From: Clostridia bacterium
GTDB lineage: Bacteria > Bacillota > Clostridia > Christensenellales > Aristaeellaceae
NCBI GenBank assembly: GCA_017938795.1
Contig: JAGBAV010000099.1
Location: forward strand, 1-64,000
Length of the DNA stretch: 64,000 nt
Direction: 5' to 3'
The notes below the pieces were generated by a model that worked only from the letters and a program-made list of their open reading frames with translations, was not told the origin of the DNA and made no database searches. Shown piece by piece: positions 22,638 through 32,681 of the stretch (positions within the stretch are counted from its first letter, which is position 1; every line of letters begins with the position of its first letter). Both the position numbers and the translations under genes were made by a program.

Positions 22638-25600
22638 ATGACGGTTCGAATTCCGTGGGATCGCTATGAAGTTGCCCTTCTCTTCAGCGCCTATGAACAG
22701 GTTGCCAACGGTGCTGATATTAGCGCAGAGGCAGCGAAGCTGTCCGAGACCTTACGGGTCCTTGCCATCCGGAGGGGCGTTTCTATTGATGACACTTATC
22801 GGAACGTCAATGGCATGAAAATGCAGCTTGCCAATGTGCAATACTTGTTTACGGGCGGTCAGAAAGGTTTGTCCGGCGCATCTGCGATGATCCGCCAGAT
22901 GTATGAATTGTACAAAGACACGCCTGCTGAGTATCAAACTATTTTGAAGGAGGCGATTCGATTGACCGGTTCAAATGAATCTGTTGAAGATGCCTTCTTT
23001 ACGTATGCCAAGGAACGTATAGGCCTCTCTCCCAGAATGCTTGCCGAGTATATGCAGAAGGCGGCTGACTATTGTCATCTGAAGCAGCCCCTTCTTGGTA
23101 TGACGGAAGTCAAGGCTGTGCGGAATGTACAGCAGAAGATTGCAGAGGGTAAGCTGCTGCGTTTTCGGTATGGGAAAGATGCTCAGACGATCCGCAACGT
23201 GACTCGTCTTTATTATACCTTTATCAAAAGCTATCGTGAGACCAAAGAGGAACCGCCGGTACCGGTAGTACCAGCGAAAGAAAAAATTGTAACGGCTCAG
23301 CCCACGCTTGTCGTGGATGCTACGGTCGTTGAACCCACTTTCGATCCTCAGACTGTTGCTATCGTTGAAGTGTCCGATGCTGGCGCATCTGAACCAAGTG
23401 CTTCAGTTCTGCGTGAAGAAATAACTGTAGAAACAATCGATGACCGACTCTGGGTGGATTTCAGTCAAGATAATTCTTACCTGTTCACAAAGCCAGTTTC
23501 TTATATATATAAGGGTGTGCTCCATGATGCTAAGTCCTGGAATAGGCTTTATGTGGAGGTGTGCGGCCTTCTATTCACAGATCACCGCGAGGCCTTCATG
23601 GGCATCATGAATGGCGATGTCCCTGGCTACAATGTGCTTGCATTCGCGGACGAACAGAACTATCGTCGGATGCGGGTACCAAAGAGCTTTGTTCCAGGGT
23701 ATTATCTTGAATCAAATCTGGACGCCACCTCAATTGTTCGCAGGATTCGAGGGCTTTATCAGCTGTTTAAGCTTGGCGACGGTTTTCGGATTTCGTACAT
23801 CAAACTGGGTGATGCAAGGGGCATTGAAGTCCCCGTGGAATCAGCTGAAGAGTGGCTCATACATGAGCTTCGCACCAAGAAGATACCTTATGTAGATAAT
23901 CGGCCGGCAGGCGGATGCCTTTGGATTGCGTCTGATATGTCCATTCCGATTCCTCTGAATGAAGCGACAGAAAAAGGATATAGATTCCGACTTAAGCAGG
24001 ATGGCTGCAGGGCCTTCCCGAATCGTCCTGTCATATGGACAAAGGATCAGCCGAAGCAGCCCGCCAAAGCAATACCTATCATTCTGACCAGCGACGGTCA
24101 AATCTCCCTGGACGCTTTCAAACGGTTCTTGATTCATGATAAGGGGTTTGCAGAACGTACAGCTGGTAATTACTGGACTTCCATTCGGATGATCGAAGCG
24201 TACATCCAGCGCAACAAACTGGATTTTTCGTTGCTCAATACAGATGCAGCCGGCGCACAGAGGATCTTTGATTTGCTTATGGCGCGGCCGGACTTTGAGC
24301 AGATTAACATTCAACGTCACCGCCAATTCAGTGCTGCTTTGGTGCAATACGTTATATACCTCCGCCAGGGCGGGAATATAGTGCCCGAAGGAAAGCGTAA
24401 GCTGCCAGGGCAAAAAACGATTATCGAAACTGTCTTTGATGTCCTTCGCCAGGCAGGAAAACCGATGACAGTTTCAGAAATATACCAGGCGATTAACCGG
24501 GGCGATCTCTACCCCTTTGGCGCACAGGATCCGCAGTCGGTTGTGTACAGCAAGGTTTCTCTTGCATGCAGGCAAACTGAAGACCGTATCAAAGAAGGAA
24601 GAGATGTGCTGATTCGTTCCGAGGTGGATGGCCGAAAGGTGTTTCAGGTCATGTCCGCCAAAGAAGGGGCTGCATATTTGCAGGCGCAGCAAAGGAAATC
24701 TGTGCAGGAAACCGCATCGCCATGGGCGGAATACGAAGTCGTGCTCACACAGGCTTTCCCGAAGGGCTTTCAAAAAGAATCAGGCTTAGATATGAAGAAG
24801 CTGCGGAAACGCTGGGCGGAGATTTATGGAGATGAACTGAAGGACTCTGACGATACCGTTCGTATGCAACTGGCCGCGCACTGCGTAGATACCGGCAAGC
24901 GATGGTATCTTGCGGAACTTCTTCTGTCCGACGATGACCGTCAGATGGTTCTGGGGTACATTGATCGTGTGCTCGACATGGGGAAATCGGTGCTCTACTA
25001 TTCTTCCCTCTATGCTGCGTTGGAGCATCAGCTGGAGAGTACGGTGTTGACGGAAGCTTTGTTGATCAGTTATCTTCTGGCCACTTGCCAAGACCGGTAT
25101 ATCCTGCGGGAATATTACTTGACCAACGACTGCCACGCTCAGGTGGATCTGTCGGAAGAAATCAAAGACGTGATGTTGGCTCACGGCCGTCCCATTCACA
25201 CGGACGAGCTGAAACAAGCGCTGCATCATCTCCCTCCGGATCAGGTGGAGCGCGAGCTTCACATCCGTTCAGAGTTCATCTTGGATGCTTTCCATATGTA
25301 CTTCCATGAATCCATGGCAGACCTGACGGACCAGGAGCTTGATCAGATTGCTGCATTTATTCAGGAAGAGCTGGATGATCAGGGATACATGATCGGGGAT
25401 TGGATTCAGCGAAAACTGGCTCGATTGTATCCGGAGACTGCCGAGCGCCTCAGCTTCCTGACGCTACTGGGTGTGCGTGGCGCTGTGGCTTATAAGCTGC
25501 GGGATCGCTTCACGTTCTCCGGCCCAGTGATCACGCCTAAGGGTAAGGCTATGAATATGATCGACATCTTTGCCGGGTTCTGCCAGCGCCATACGCCGTT

Positions 25601-26120
25601 TACGCTGGATGAGTTGGCAGCCTTTGCCAAGGAATGCGATTCAGCCATCTATCTAGACACGGTTCACAAGAACTGCGCTCGCGTCAGCGAAAAGGAATTC
25701 GTTGCCACAGGGGCTGTGTGCTGGAACATTTCACATATTGACGCCGCCATTGCACTGCACTGCCCAGGAAAGTACGTGTCACTGAAGAGCATCCAATATT
25801 TCGACGCTTTTCCCTATGTGGGGTATTCTTGGAACAGCTACCTGCTGGAGCAGTACGTAGCTACCGTCAGCCATGATTTCACACTGATGCACTCCAGCTA
25901 CGCCAAGAACAACACGTCCGGCGCTATTGTACGTCGGGATGCAGGGTTTGAATCCTTCGACGATGTTCTGGCGGATATCCTGGCCAATGCCCCGGTGAAT
26001 TTGGAGAAAGATACATGTCTGGAGTATCTGGCCGATGTGGGTTATATCACCAGGAGGAAACTTTCCAGTATTAACGAGACTATTTCGAGAGCCAAGATGC
26101 TGCGCTCTCAGAAGGGATGA
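22638..26120 (+). CDS. 1160-aa multi-domain protein, first gene of the BREX-4 operon, function unknown
   Basis: Starts MTVRIPWDRYEVALLF. Residues 1-110 form a helical module with LSETLRVLAIRRGVSIDDTY and QLANVQYLFTGG, seen in restriction and defence proteins. A segment from about 278 (LFTKPVSYIYKGVLHDAKSW) is beta-rich. Residues about 489-580 resemble the SAM-like core-binding domain of tyrosine recombinases (GFAERTAGNYWTSIRMIEAY), and about 594-665 a HARE-type winged helix (AGKPMTVSEIYQAINRGDLY). The C-terminal third looks like more winged-helix repeats. No catalytic motif is visible. It ends 6 bases before brxP. DNA recognition is a plausible role, unproven. Confidence 0.6.
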   Translation: MTVRIPWDRYEVALLFSAYEQVANGADISAEAAKLSETLRVLAIRRGVSIDDTYRNVNGMKMQLANVQYLFTGGQKGLSGASAMIRQMYELYKDTPAEYQTILKEAIRLTGSNESVEDAFFTYAKERIGLSPRMLAEYMQKAADYCHLKQPLLGMTEVKAVRNVQQKIAEGKLLRFRYGKDAQTIRNVTRLYYTFIKSYRETKEEPPVPVVPAKEKIVTAQPTLVVDATVVEPTFDPQTVAIVEVSDAGASEPSASVLREEITVETIDDRLWVDFSQDNSYLFTKPVSYIYKGVLHDAKSWNRLYVEVCGLLFTDHREAFMGIMNGDVPGYNVLAFADEQNYRRMRVPKSFVPGYYLESNLDATSIVRRIRGLYQLFKLGDGFRISYIKLGDARGIEVPVESAEEWLIHELRTKKIPYVDNRPAGGCLWIASDMSIPIPLNEATEKGYRFRLKQDGCRAFPNRPVIWTKDQPKQPAKAIPIILTSDGQISLDAFKRFLIHDKGFAERTAGNYWTSIRMIEAYIQRNKLDFSLLNTDAAGAQRIFDLLMARPDFEQINIQRHRQFSAALVQYVIYLRQGGNIVPEGKRKLPGQKTIIETVFDVLRQAGKPMTVSEIYQAINRGDLYPFGAQDPQSVVYSKVSLACRQTEDRIKEGRDVLIRSEVDGRKVFQVMSAKEGAAYLQAQQRKSVQETASPWAEYEVVLTQAFPKGFQKESGLDMKKLRKRWAEIYGDELKDSDDTVRMQLAAHCVDTGKRWYLAELLLSDDDRQMVLGYIDRVLDMGKSVLYYSSLYAALEHQLESTVLTEALLISYLLATCQDRYILREYYLTNDCHAQVDLSEEIKDVMLAHGRPIHTDELKQALHHLPPDQVERELHIRSEFILDAFHMYFHESMADLTDQELDQIAAFIQEELDDQGYMIGDWIQRKLARLYPETAERLSFLTLLGVRGAVAYKLRDRFTFSGPVITPKGKAMNMIDIFAGFCQRHTPFTLDELAAFAKECDSAIYLDTVHKNCARVSEKEFVATGAVCWNISHIDAAIALHCPGKYVSLKSIQYFDAFPYVGYSWNSYLLEQYVATVSHDFTLMHSSYAKNNTSGAIVRRDAGFESFDDVLADILANAPVNLEKDTCLEYLADVGYITRRKLSSINETISRAKMLRSQKG

Positions 26121-26126
26121 GGGCAC

Positions 26127-28493
26127 ATGTATTCCTACGAATGGGATGCTGAGACTGGCGGATATGTGCTAAACAGTACGCCCCTGCCGTTCAGCAAAGA
26201 ACCGCGCCCGGTATATTATCGGGAGATGGATTTGCTTGGCTTTGATAAATATTGGGATTACGAAAAAAATGAAACTTATCCATATATGTGGGCGGAGGCA
26301 AATAAATACTGGTATCGCGGACAATTAGTAGCGCAGCTAAAAGGAGGTACCATTTTTCAGGCTCCTGAATTGGTACCAGATGAAAATGCAAGAAGTATTG
26401 AACGCTTTATTCCTGTAGACATTGCGGAAATGGTATCGCGCAATAGCAGTATTCTTGATAGCCTTGTGGCTGAGACAATTAAGAATACATACAATACATA
26501 CATTGATTACAGAAATAAAGTTGATCTGTTCTATGTGGCCTTTAGCGGAGGTAAGGATAGTGTTGTAGCCCTTGACATCGTTCAAAGAGCTATCCCTCAT
26601 GAAGATTTCTTGGTGCTATTTGGAGATACACAAATGGAGTTCTCTGATACTTACGATGTAATGGAGCAAACAAGAAAACAGTGCGAAGAGAAAGGCATCC
26701 GGTTCTTAGTAGCCAGTTCAAAACTTGAGCCTGGATACACATGGGATAAAATAGGCCCTCCTGCGCAGAAAATGAGATGGTGCTGCAGCGTTCATAAAAC
26801 CGCGCCGCAGATTATCCTGCTACGAGATTATATGAGAAATCCTCATTTCCGTGGTATGGCAATGATGGGTGTCAGAGGCGATGAAAGCATAGCGCGAAGT
26901 AAATACGATGACGTAAACCTCGGAACAAAGCATAAAGGCCAATATGATTATTATCCGATTCTGCGATGGAATTCGGCAGAACTGTTTCTCTATATTTATC
27001 AACAAGGATTGATTATTAATAGGACTTACCGTCTGGGGAATAACAGAGCAGGTTGCCTTGTTTGCCCGATGGCATCAAAAAAAGGTTCTTGGGTCAGAGA
27101 ACAGCTTTATGGCGATAGTCCGGATGAAAAACATTCAACGCGATTCTTCAATGATTTGATCATTAAAAAAACAGTTGCCAGCTCTATGCCGCCAGCCGCG
27201 CAACGTGAATTTATGGAGTTCGAAGGTTGGAAGTCCAGGCATGATGCGCGAAAACTGAGTGCTCCGGATTTGGTGTATGATGATGAGATGATACCTGGGA
27301 TACAGATTATTAGAATCAAGCGTATAGCAACGAACTGGAGAGAATGGATTAAGACCCTTGGAGAAATAACTTATCAAGAATCAGGAACGGTGCGTATCCA
27401 CTTCGGAACTGAATGGTTTACAACCAGCTATGAAGAAAAAGATGGAGGGTTGGAATTCCACATTAAAACCAGCAATACAAAAGACGAGATTCTATTCATA
27501 GCGGCATTAAAGAATATCCTGCGAAAATCAGCTTACTGTATTGGTTGCCAAGTATGTGAAGCGAATTGTCCAAACGGATTTATTAGTTTCGAAAATGGTG
27601 ATGTGCATATTGATGACCGATGTGTACACTGCCTAATGTGTCACAAGGTTTCATCTTCAAGTTGCTGGGTAGCTGAATCACACAAAATGCCAAAGGAGAA
27701 AAGCATGATGACTACAAGTATTGATCGCTACAAGACGCTTGGTGTTCAGTTTTCTTGGGTGAAGGATTACTTTGAGAAAAAGAACGAATTCTGGGATAAT
27801 AACAGTTTGGGAACAATGATGCTAAGCCCTCTCAAAGCGTTTTTGGCCGATACTGGAGTTAGTCGGAAGGGAAAAATAACTGCCTTTGGCGAACTTATAT
27901 GCAAAATTGGTATTGATAGTGAAACGGCTTGGGCTCTGATGCTTTGCAATGCGGCATATACTTCTGAAATAAACTGGTGGGTTAAGAATATCTCTTTTAA
28001 GCGCTCTTATACTCCTGCCGAGATAGTGGCGCTTTTGATGGATGATGTGCCATCGGAAAAATCTCGGAAAAACGTTGTTTCTGCATTCAAAAACTTGTGC
28101 AGCAGTAATCCGATATTGGGAGACCGGATAGGGCTTGGTCATTGTAATAGCGAACAGAAAGGCCGAGTGACGCATCTATTGGATATCACCAGAACCACAT
28201 GGTCAGATCCGGATCCCCTCGTCATCCTTTACGCTCTCTACAAATTCGCTGAGGCCTGCGAAGGATACTATCAGTTCACCCTCACCACGCTGATGGACGA
28301 CACCATCGAGCGCGGCGGTATCAGCCCCACAGAGATTTTCGGCTTGAGCGCCGAAACCATGGAAAGGCTGATCAATGGTCTTTCCATCAACCACTCGGAA
28401 TTCATTACCTGCTCATTCAAGATGGACCTGGACAGCATCACACTGCGGCCTGACAAGACCTCGGATGACGTGCTGGCACTGTTCGAAGCATAA
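26127..28493 (+). CDS. brxP: BrxP: PAPS reductase/DndC-like PP-loop protein with two 4Fe-4S clusters
   Basis: A 788-aa protein of the BREX type 4 kind. The PP-loop is FSGGKDSV (S140-S145). Cysteines WCCS (C219, C220) and CLVC (C310, C313) sit where PAPS reductase/DndC-like enzymes carry an Fe-S cluster. A ferredoxin unit follows, CIGCQVCEANCPNG (C471-C481) and CVHCLMCH (C499-C505), then a C-terminal DUF4007-like helical domain (about 535-770). By analogy with DndC it should activate a substrate with ATP and insert or transfer sulfur. The linked cysteine desulfurase supports this. The start at 26127 is 6 bases after the previous gene. Confidence 0.85.
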   Translation: MYSYEWDAETGGYVLNSTPLPFSKEPRPVYYREMDLLGFDKYWDYEKNETYPYMWAEANKYWYRGQLVAQLKGGTIFQAPELVPDENARSIERFIPVDIAEMVSRNSSILDSLVAETIKNTYNTYIDYRNKVDLFYVAFSGGKDSVVALDIVQRAIPHEDFLVLFGDTQMEFSDTYDVMEQTRKQCEEKGIRFLVASSKLEPGYTWDKIGPPAQKMRWCCSVHKTAPQIILLRDYMRNPHFRGMAMMGVRGDESIARSKYDDVNLGTKHKGQYDYYPILRWNSAELFLYIYQQGLIINRTYRLGNNRAGCLVCPMASKKGSWVREQLYGDSPDEKHSTRFFNDLIIKKTVASSMPPAAQREFMEFEGWKSRHDARKLSAPDLVYDDEMIPGIQIIRIKRIATNWREWIKTLGEITYQESGTVRIHFGTEWFTTSYEEKDGGLEFHIKTSNTKDEILFIAALKNILRKSAYCIGCQVCEANCPNGFISFENGDVHIDDRCVHCLMCHKVSSSSCWVAESHKMPKEKSMMTTSIDRYKTLGVQFSWVKDYFEKKNEFWDNNSLGTMMLSPLKAFLADTGVSRKGKITAFGELICKIGIDSETAWALMLCNAAYTSEINWWVKNISFKRSYTPAEIVALLMDDVPSEKSRKNVVSAFKNLCSSNPILGDRIGLGHCNSEQKGRVTHLLDITRTTWSDPDPLVILYALYKFAEACEGYYQFTLTTLMDDTIERGGISPTEIFGLSAETMERLINGLSINHSEFITCSFKMDLDSITLRPDKTSDDVLALFEA

Positions 28494-28510
28494 CATAGGA
28501 GGAAACGGTC

Positions 28511-31500
28511 ATGGCCGAGCTGTACAGAGACTACTTTGACATAGACCCGGAGTTTTTCCCCGCCGTCAACGCTAGCGTCATTGAACAGCATCCCAACCTC
28601 TGGGAGAAGTTCTATCCTCACGAGACATTTGTCAAGCTCATGCGGGATCTGATCAGCTGCGTCAGCCGCCTGCAGAAGCTGTCTGTCTGGGTGGAGGGCG
28701 AATACGGCACCGGTAAATCCCATGCCGTACTGACTCTCAAAAAACTGCTAGAGGCGGATGATACCACCACGAAAGCCTACTTTGACCGGTTCCCGGAGCA
28801 GCTGGGCAACGACCTGTATAATAAGCTCTACTCCCTGAAACACGCCGGGAGCATACTTGTGGTGCATCGTTACGCTTCTTCCGATATTACCAGTGAAACG
28901 GATCTGCTCTTTGACGTACAGGACAGCATTGTTGCCGCACTGCGCGAGAAGGGATACAAGGAAGGCGACGGCGCATTGCGTTCGGCGGCCATTCAGTGGT
29001 TGAGCGATCCTGACAACAAAGCCTATTTCAACGGCCTGATGAAGGGTGCCTATGCGACGACCTTCGGCGGAGATGACGTGGACGCCCTGATCAAAAAGCT
29101 GCAGACATTCGAAGGCCTGCCGCTTTCCGAAATCATGACGAAGGTCATGAAAGTGGCCAATGAGCGCGGTATCCGCGTACTGACCCTGACCAAAGAAGTG
29201 CTGCAGGATTGGATCCGCGCAGTCATCAAGGATAATAACCTGTACGGTCTCATATTCATCTGGGATGAATTTACAGATTTCTTCAAAAACAACCGTACCC
29301 GTCTGTCCGGCCTGCAGGCGCTGGTGGAAATGTCCGAGGGGGACTTCTTCTATCTGATCCCCGTCACCCACAATGTAGCCAACCTGTTCCCGGCTAAAGA
29401 CAAGGACTGGAACGTCATCAGCCATCGCTTTGTGCAGCCCTTCTGCAATATCGAGCTGCCGGACAATATGGCTTTCCGCCTGATGGGCAAAGCCTTGGAA
29501 AAGCGCCAAGATACCCACCTGATGGATGAATGGTCGGAAACCTCCGAAGAACTCTATGAGCGCACCAGGGACGCCCGCGTCCTGGTGAAGAAGCAGGCCA
29601 AGATTCAGGATACAGAGCTGCGCGATGTGCTGCCGCTGCATCCGTATGCCGCGCTTCTACTCAAAAACATGGCCAGTTATTACGCCGGCGATGTGCGGAG
29701 CATGTTCGACTTCCTAAAAAACGACACCGGCGACGAAATCCGCGGCTTTAAGTGGTTTATCGATACATTTGGCCCCGCAGATGACAATCCCCTACTGACA
29801 GTGGACTTGTTGTGGGACTTCTTCTATGAAAAGGGTAAGGAGATGCTGGACAGGGATGTACGCAAGGTACTGGACAGCTTTGGCCGCGCCCGCAATCTGA
29901 TCGGCGATGAGCCGCGCATCTTGAAAGCGATTCTGCTGATGCAGGCCATTTATGAGAAAACCGGCTCTCAAGTGGAAGTGCTCGCTCCTAGTTCAAAGAA
30001 CATCGAATACGCATTCATGGGTTCTGATCTGGACGATGGGCAGCCCACAAAGATCGCGGACAGTCTTGTCAGGAAGAAGATTCTCTACAAGACGCCGGGC
30101 TCTAACCTTTATAGTGCACTCCTCAGCGCGGATGACGACATTCCTCCGGTGGATGTGAAATTTTCGAATCTTCTGACTGAAGGCGAGATGCAGACGGTCA
30201 TTGCCCCCAAAGGAGCGCTGAAGCTGCGCTACGACTTTACCTTGGTGGCTGACGCAAGCCGTCTGGAACAGCAGCTCAAAGGCATCGTGAACCAGGGCAA
30301 AGACAATCGGATACACTCCGTGATTGCATTTGCCAAGAGTGGCATAGATGCCTATGAGCTTTCTAAGGCGTTTAGTACTTTCGCGCGTGACGAGCGCTTC
30401 CATTCCATCGTATTCATCGATGTCACTCTTACGCCACTGGGTGACGACCGCTTTGAGCAGATCTCTGATTCCAAAGCCAAGTATGAATACTGGCTGAAGA
30501 AACAGGGCGACATGGCGGGTCAGTACAGCAAGAATGTGAGCGAAGTACTGAAAGACTGGCGCAAGAGTGTCGAGAAGGGCGAGTTCATCATCTATTGGGA
30601 GAACGCGCCGACCGGCAAACGCGTTCCGACATTGGATGCGCTTTACACCGAACTGGGCGCCGTCAATCGTAAACGCTATTCTGATGGCTTGGAGACTTTT
30701 GCCGCCAATGCCACCGATACCATGTGGCAGGCGAATCAGCTGAAAAATGGCGTGGGCCTTGGCGCAGGTTCTGGTGGGACGTTGGGGCAGTTTAGCTGCG
30801 TTCCCAAGGATCTGGGCGAAGCCTGGACCACGGAGCGCTATTGGGAAGCTCTGCCTATGCTGACAATCTCCAAAATCAAACGCACAGTGGATACCATGAT
30901 TACCAAGGCATTCAGAACGGGCGACCGAATCTCCATCCGGGACATCTATGAGAAATTGTATGAAGCGCCATATGGCTTCATGCCCTGTAATCAGACGGCA
31001 TTCATCCTTGGTTTCCTTTTGCGGGAATATGCCGATGGTTCTTTCTCCTCGAGCGACGGAATCAAATCGGACAAATTGGATAATGACAAGCTGAAGAACA
31101 TTGTCTCCGAGTACATTTCCGAGCGCATGACACCGACCCTACGCTATAAGGATAAGTATATCGTGAAGATGACGGAGGAAATCAAGGCCTTTGTGGCGGC
31201 CTCCGCCACGATCTTCGGCCGCTCTGTCAACGTTTCACTGATGGAGGATATCCGGGATACTGTGGTACGGCCCGCTATGCATGCACTGCCCTTCCCGATG
31301 TGGTGTCTGAAGTACTTGGGAGATGGGCCTTCCTTCAAGAACAGCACCGAAAACGTGCATCGGCTGATCGACCTCTATACTGCTTTCGCCAACAGTGGCA
31401 GCACCGATGGGCGCTCTGATAATGATATAGCCACCGACATAGGCAGACTTGTGATTCGTCATCCCGGGCTGGCAGAGGACCTGCACAGCATCGTGTCCGA

Positions 31501-32671
31501 ACAGAAAGTACGGGAGGGCATGAAGAACTATTTGGATGGCTTTGAGGATGGTATCCTGCCCAAACTCGGCGAACAGATTAGTGATGGCGGACAGTATATT
31601 ACTCGCCTGCAACAGAGGTTCAGCGCCGATGCGGCAAACTGGGTCTGGTTCAAGGAGACAGCCGATCAGCAGATTCGTATGCTGATTCTAGAATACAGAA
31701 TCGTTGTCGCAAGCAACACGGTGATTCTGCACAGCAATTCTTTCGGAGGTTGCATCGAAGAGTGGTGCAATGTCTGCAAAAACATCAAAATCTCCTATCT
31801 GTACGCCAAGAGCTACTGGGATGATCTTGGACCGTTTATGGAGATTCTGTATGGAATTAAAAAATCTGGTGAGCTTCAGGAAAACCGTCGTGAGCAGTTC
31901 CTGCAGCTGATCACAGATAAAGGCGCGGCTTTCAAAACCTTCTATAACCATCAGGAAGGCGTGTTTGCCAACGCCTGCAGTTATATTCTCCAGGGTCTTG
32001 ACACGGATTCTGTCAGCGAAATCTATAAACAGCTGCTGGGCAGCGAACTCTTCACATCCGAAAAGAGCTATTATCAGCAGCGCGTCCAGGAAACGGTGAA
32101 AACCTGGAGCGAGAGCCAGGAAGGCGCTAAACTGATTAAAGTCTGGAAGGATACGACAAAGACGGAGTCACCGCGTGCTTGGTCGCAGGCTTATCTGATG
32201 CCTGTTCTCTGCATGGTGGATGACCCCGGCGAAGAGATCATAGCAAAAGAGGCCTTTGATGCCATCAATGCTGTTGCGAAGAAAAAGAAAGTCGACGGAC
32301 GGAGTATTGAGGATGCGATGAAATTCCTGCAGTCCCATGCTGTTCTGCTTCAGAAGCTGGATGACTCTGCTGCGAGGGATGATACTTTCCGCAAGCGCAT
32401 CCTGGGTCGCTACGATGTGCTACTCCAGAATATTGAAGAGGTCAAGCATGAGCTGGAGCAGCATTTGTTAGAACATCCGTATGACTGGTATCATCTAACC
32501 AGTCTGGAAAACGCCCTCCGCAAAAAGGCCGAATTCGTGTATAACGGATCAGGCTACGAGCTTGCAGTTCAAAAGATTGATGAGATGGATATCGCTGATG
32601 TGAAGCGTTATCTAAAGGATCTTATTGAGAAGAACATGACCGTGGGCATCGAGATCATCCGCGAAAACTGA
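28511..32671 (+). CDS. brxC: BrxC/PglY-type large ATPase of the BREX system
   Basis: A 1386-aa ATPase. Walker A is GEYGTGKS (residues 63-70) and Walker B is LIFIWDEF (D252, E253), as in BrxC/PglY proteins. The rest is a long helical body with no other clear domain, which is usual for the family. BrxC is an essential component of all BREX types and assembles with PglZ on DNA in known systems. ATG at 28511 follows AGGAGG, and the gene is 17 bases after brxP and 10 before pglZ. Family confidence is high. Its size is within the normal 1200-1400 aa range. Confidence 0.87.
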   Translation: MAELYRDYFDIDPEFFPAVNASVIEQHPNLWEKFYPHETFVKLMRDLISCVSRLQKLSVWVEGEYGTGKSHAVLTLKKLLEADDTTTKAYFDRFPEQLGNDLYNKLYSLKHAGSILVVHRYASSDITSETDLLFDVQDSIVAALREKGYKEGDGALRSAAIQWLSDPDNKAYFNGLMKGAYATTFGGDDVDALIKKLQTFEGLPLSEIMTKVMKVANERGIRVLTLTKEVLQDWIRAVIKDNNLYGLIFIWDEFTDFFKNNRTRLSGLQALVEMSEGDFFYLIPVTHNVANLFPAKDKDWNVISHRFVQPFCNIELPDNMAFRLMGKALEKRQDTHLMDEWSETSEELYERTRDARVLVKKQAKIQDTELRDVLPLHPYAALLLKNMASYYAGDVRSMFDFLKNDTGDEIRGFKWFIDTFGPADDNPLLTVDLLWDFFYEKGKEMLDRDVRKVLDSFGRARNLIGDEPRILKAILLMQAIYEKTGSQVEVLAPSSKNIEYAFMGSDLDDGQPTKIADSLVRKKILYKTPGSNLYSALLSADDDIPPVDVKFSNLLTEGEMQTVIAPKGALKLRYDFTLVADASRLEQQLKGIVNQGKDNRIHSVIAFAKSGIDAYELSKAFSTFARDERFHSIVFIDVTLTPLGDDRFEQISDSKAKYEYWLKKQGDMAGQYSKNVSEVLKDWRKSVEKGEFIIYWENAPTGKRVPTLDALYTELGAVNRKRYSDGLETFAANATDTMWQANQLKNGVGLGAGSGGTLGQFSCVPKDLGEAWTTERYWEALPMLTISKIKRTVDTMITKAFRTGDRISIRDIYEKLYEAPYGFMPCNQTAFILGFLLREYADGSFSSSDGIKSDKLDNDKLKNIVSEYISERMTPTLRYKDKYIVKMTEEIKAFVAASATIFGRSVNVSLMEDIRDTVVRPAMHALPFPMWCLKYLGDGPSFKNSTENVHRLIDLYTAFANSGSTDGRSDNDIATDIGRLVIRHPGLAEDLHSIVSEQKVREGMKNYLDGFEDGILPKLGEQISDGGQYITRLQQRFSADAANWVWFKETADQQIRMLILEYRIVVASNTVILHSNSFGGCIEEWCNVCKNIKISYLYAKSYWDDLGPFMEILYGIKKSGELQENRREQFLQLITDKGAAFKTFYNHQEGVFANACSYILQGLDTDSVSEIYKQLLGSELFTSEKSYYQQRVQETVKTWSESQEGAKLIKVWKDTTKTESPRAWSQAYLMPVLCMVDDPGEEIIAKEAFDAINAVAKKKKVDGRSIEDAMKFLQSHAVLLQKLDDSAARDDTFRKRILGRYDVLLQNIEEVKHELEQHLLEHPYDWYHLTSLENALRKKAEFVYNGSGYELAVQKIDEMDIADVKRYLKDLIEKNMTVGIEIIREN

Positions 32672-32681
32672 GGTGTCTTAC

